Shown here: positions 63,941 to 64,000 of the stretch, piece after piece
How positions within the stretch are numbered: position 1 is the first letter of the stretch
How the letters are laid out: each line of letters opens with the position of its first letter
Assembly: GCF_014193255.1 (NCBI RefSeq)
Contig: NZ_JACHZB010000003.1
Coordinates: 372,001 to 436,000 of the forward strand
Length of the DNA: 64,000 nucleotides
DNA from: Rhizobium sp. BK196
GTDB taxonomy: Bacteria > Pseudomonadota > Alphaproteobacteria > Rhizobiales > Rhizobiaceae
Direction of reading: 5' to 3'
The notes under the pieces: generated by a model
The model's database searches: none
What the model was told of the DNA's origin: nothing
Seen by the model: the letters and a program-made list of their open reading frames with translations, nothing else
Program-made: the position numbers and the translations under genes

Positions 63941-64000
63941 TCAACAACCTTGAAGAGGCGATCCCAGCGCATGTTGGTCGGCCATTTCCAGATTTCGCGG
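63937..64000 (-). CDS. lepB: Signal peptidase I, C-terminal end (partial)
   Basis: Twenty residues run from the window edge to TGA 63937-63939: REIWKWPTNMRWDRLFKVVE. The W-x-W-P-x-N-x-R-x-x-R-x-F pattern is the usual LepB C-terminus in this order. The overlap with rnc and the lepB-rnc-era order support the call. Confidence 0.88.
   Translation of the reverse strand, partial: REIWKWPTNMRWDRLFKVVE

Overview
This 64 kb window is chromosomal DNA from an alphaproteobacterium of the Rhizobiaceae, most likely Rhizobium or a close relative. Four things point there: the gene order lptFG-lptD-surA-pdxA-rsmA, fabD-fabG-acpP-fabF-mltG-yicC-gmk, rpsF-rpsR-DUF2232-rplI-dnaB-alr-radA-cvpA-purF and lepB-rnc-era-recO; perfect CtrA-type TTAA-N7-TTAA sites; rhizobial intergenic palindromic elements; and a GC-rich coding bias. 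No rRNA, tRNA, CRISPR array, prophage or insertion sequence was seen. Almost the whole window is core genome, read from real starts that are often well inside longer open frames.

Layout. 1-2.7 kb: end of an oxidoreductase gene, a GrpB-family gene, then pepA-holC on the minus strand. 2.8-11.3 kb (+): a PAP2 phosphatase, then an envelope and maturation run lptF-lptG-lptD-surA-like-pdxA-rsmA, mostly with overlapping or near-touching ends. 11.4-17.9 kb (-): fabD-fabG-acpP-fabF-mltG-yicC-gmk, combining fatty-acid synthesis, glycan-strand termination and nucleotide metabolism. 18.1-31.7 kb (+): an aldo/keto reductase, the rpsF ribosomal operon with a structured leader, dnaB, alr, radA, cvpA and purF. 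An azlCD-araC cassette and a LysE exporter, both on the minus strand, interrupt this series.

31.7-41 kb: an SDR gene, a GH25 lysozyme-like gene, then a tightly coupled plus-strand run of cysS, three tandem GFA-family genes and pip, followed by a citramalate-synthase gene, a PCMT-like gene (-), rarD and a LOG-family gene (-). 41.8-47.6 kb (+): a large LysM envelope protein with an internal duplication, an Atm1-type ABC exporter, and psd-pssA for phosphatidylethanolamine synthesis. 47.7-54.6 kb: small and hypothetical genes, SRAP, YnfA, NUDIX, an overlapping ygfZ-HD-phosphatase operon, sodC and an EF-hand protein. 55-64 kb: an EAL protein with a degenerate GGDEF domain, HD and MOSC proteins, then a minus-strand run lepB-rnc-era-(Crp/Fnr)-(response regulator)-recO-aldo/keto reductase.

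The non-coding DNA is the least ordinary part. Three perfect CtrA-like sites stand before small or signalling genes. One dispersed repeat family occupies three separate convergent gene junctions. RIME-like mosaic elements flank the Crp/Fnr gene. Several perfect inverted repeats sit in leaders (rpsF, purF, psd, a 45-aa ORF and the Crp/Fnr gene). I found no clearly new multi-gene system. The most promising leads are the GFA triplet, the putative CtrA targets, and the LysM protein with its repeated domain.
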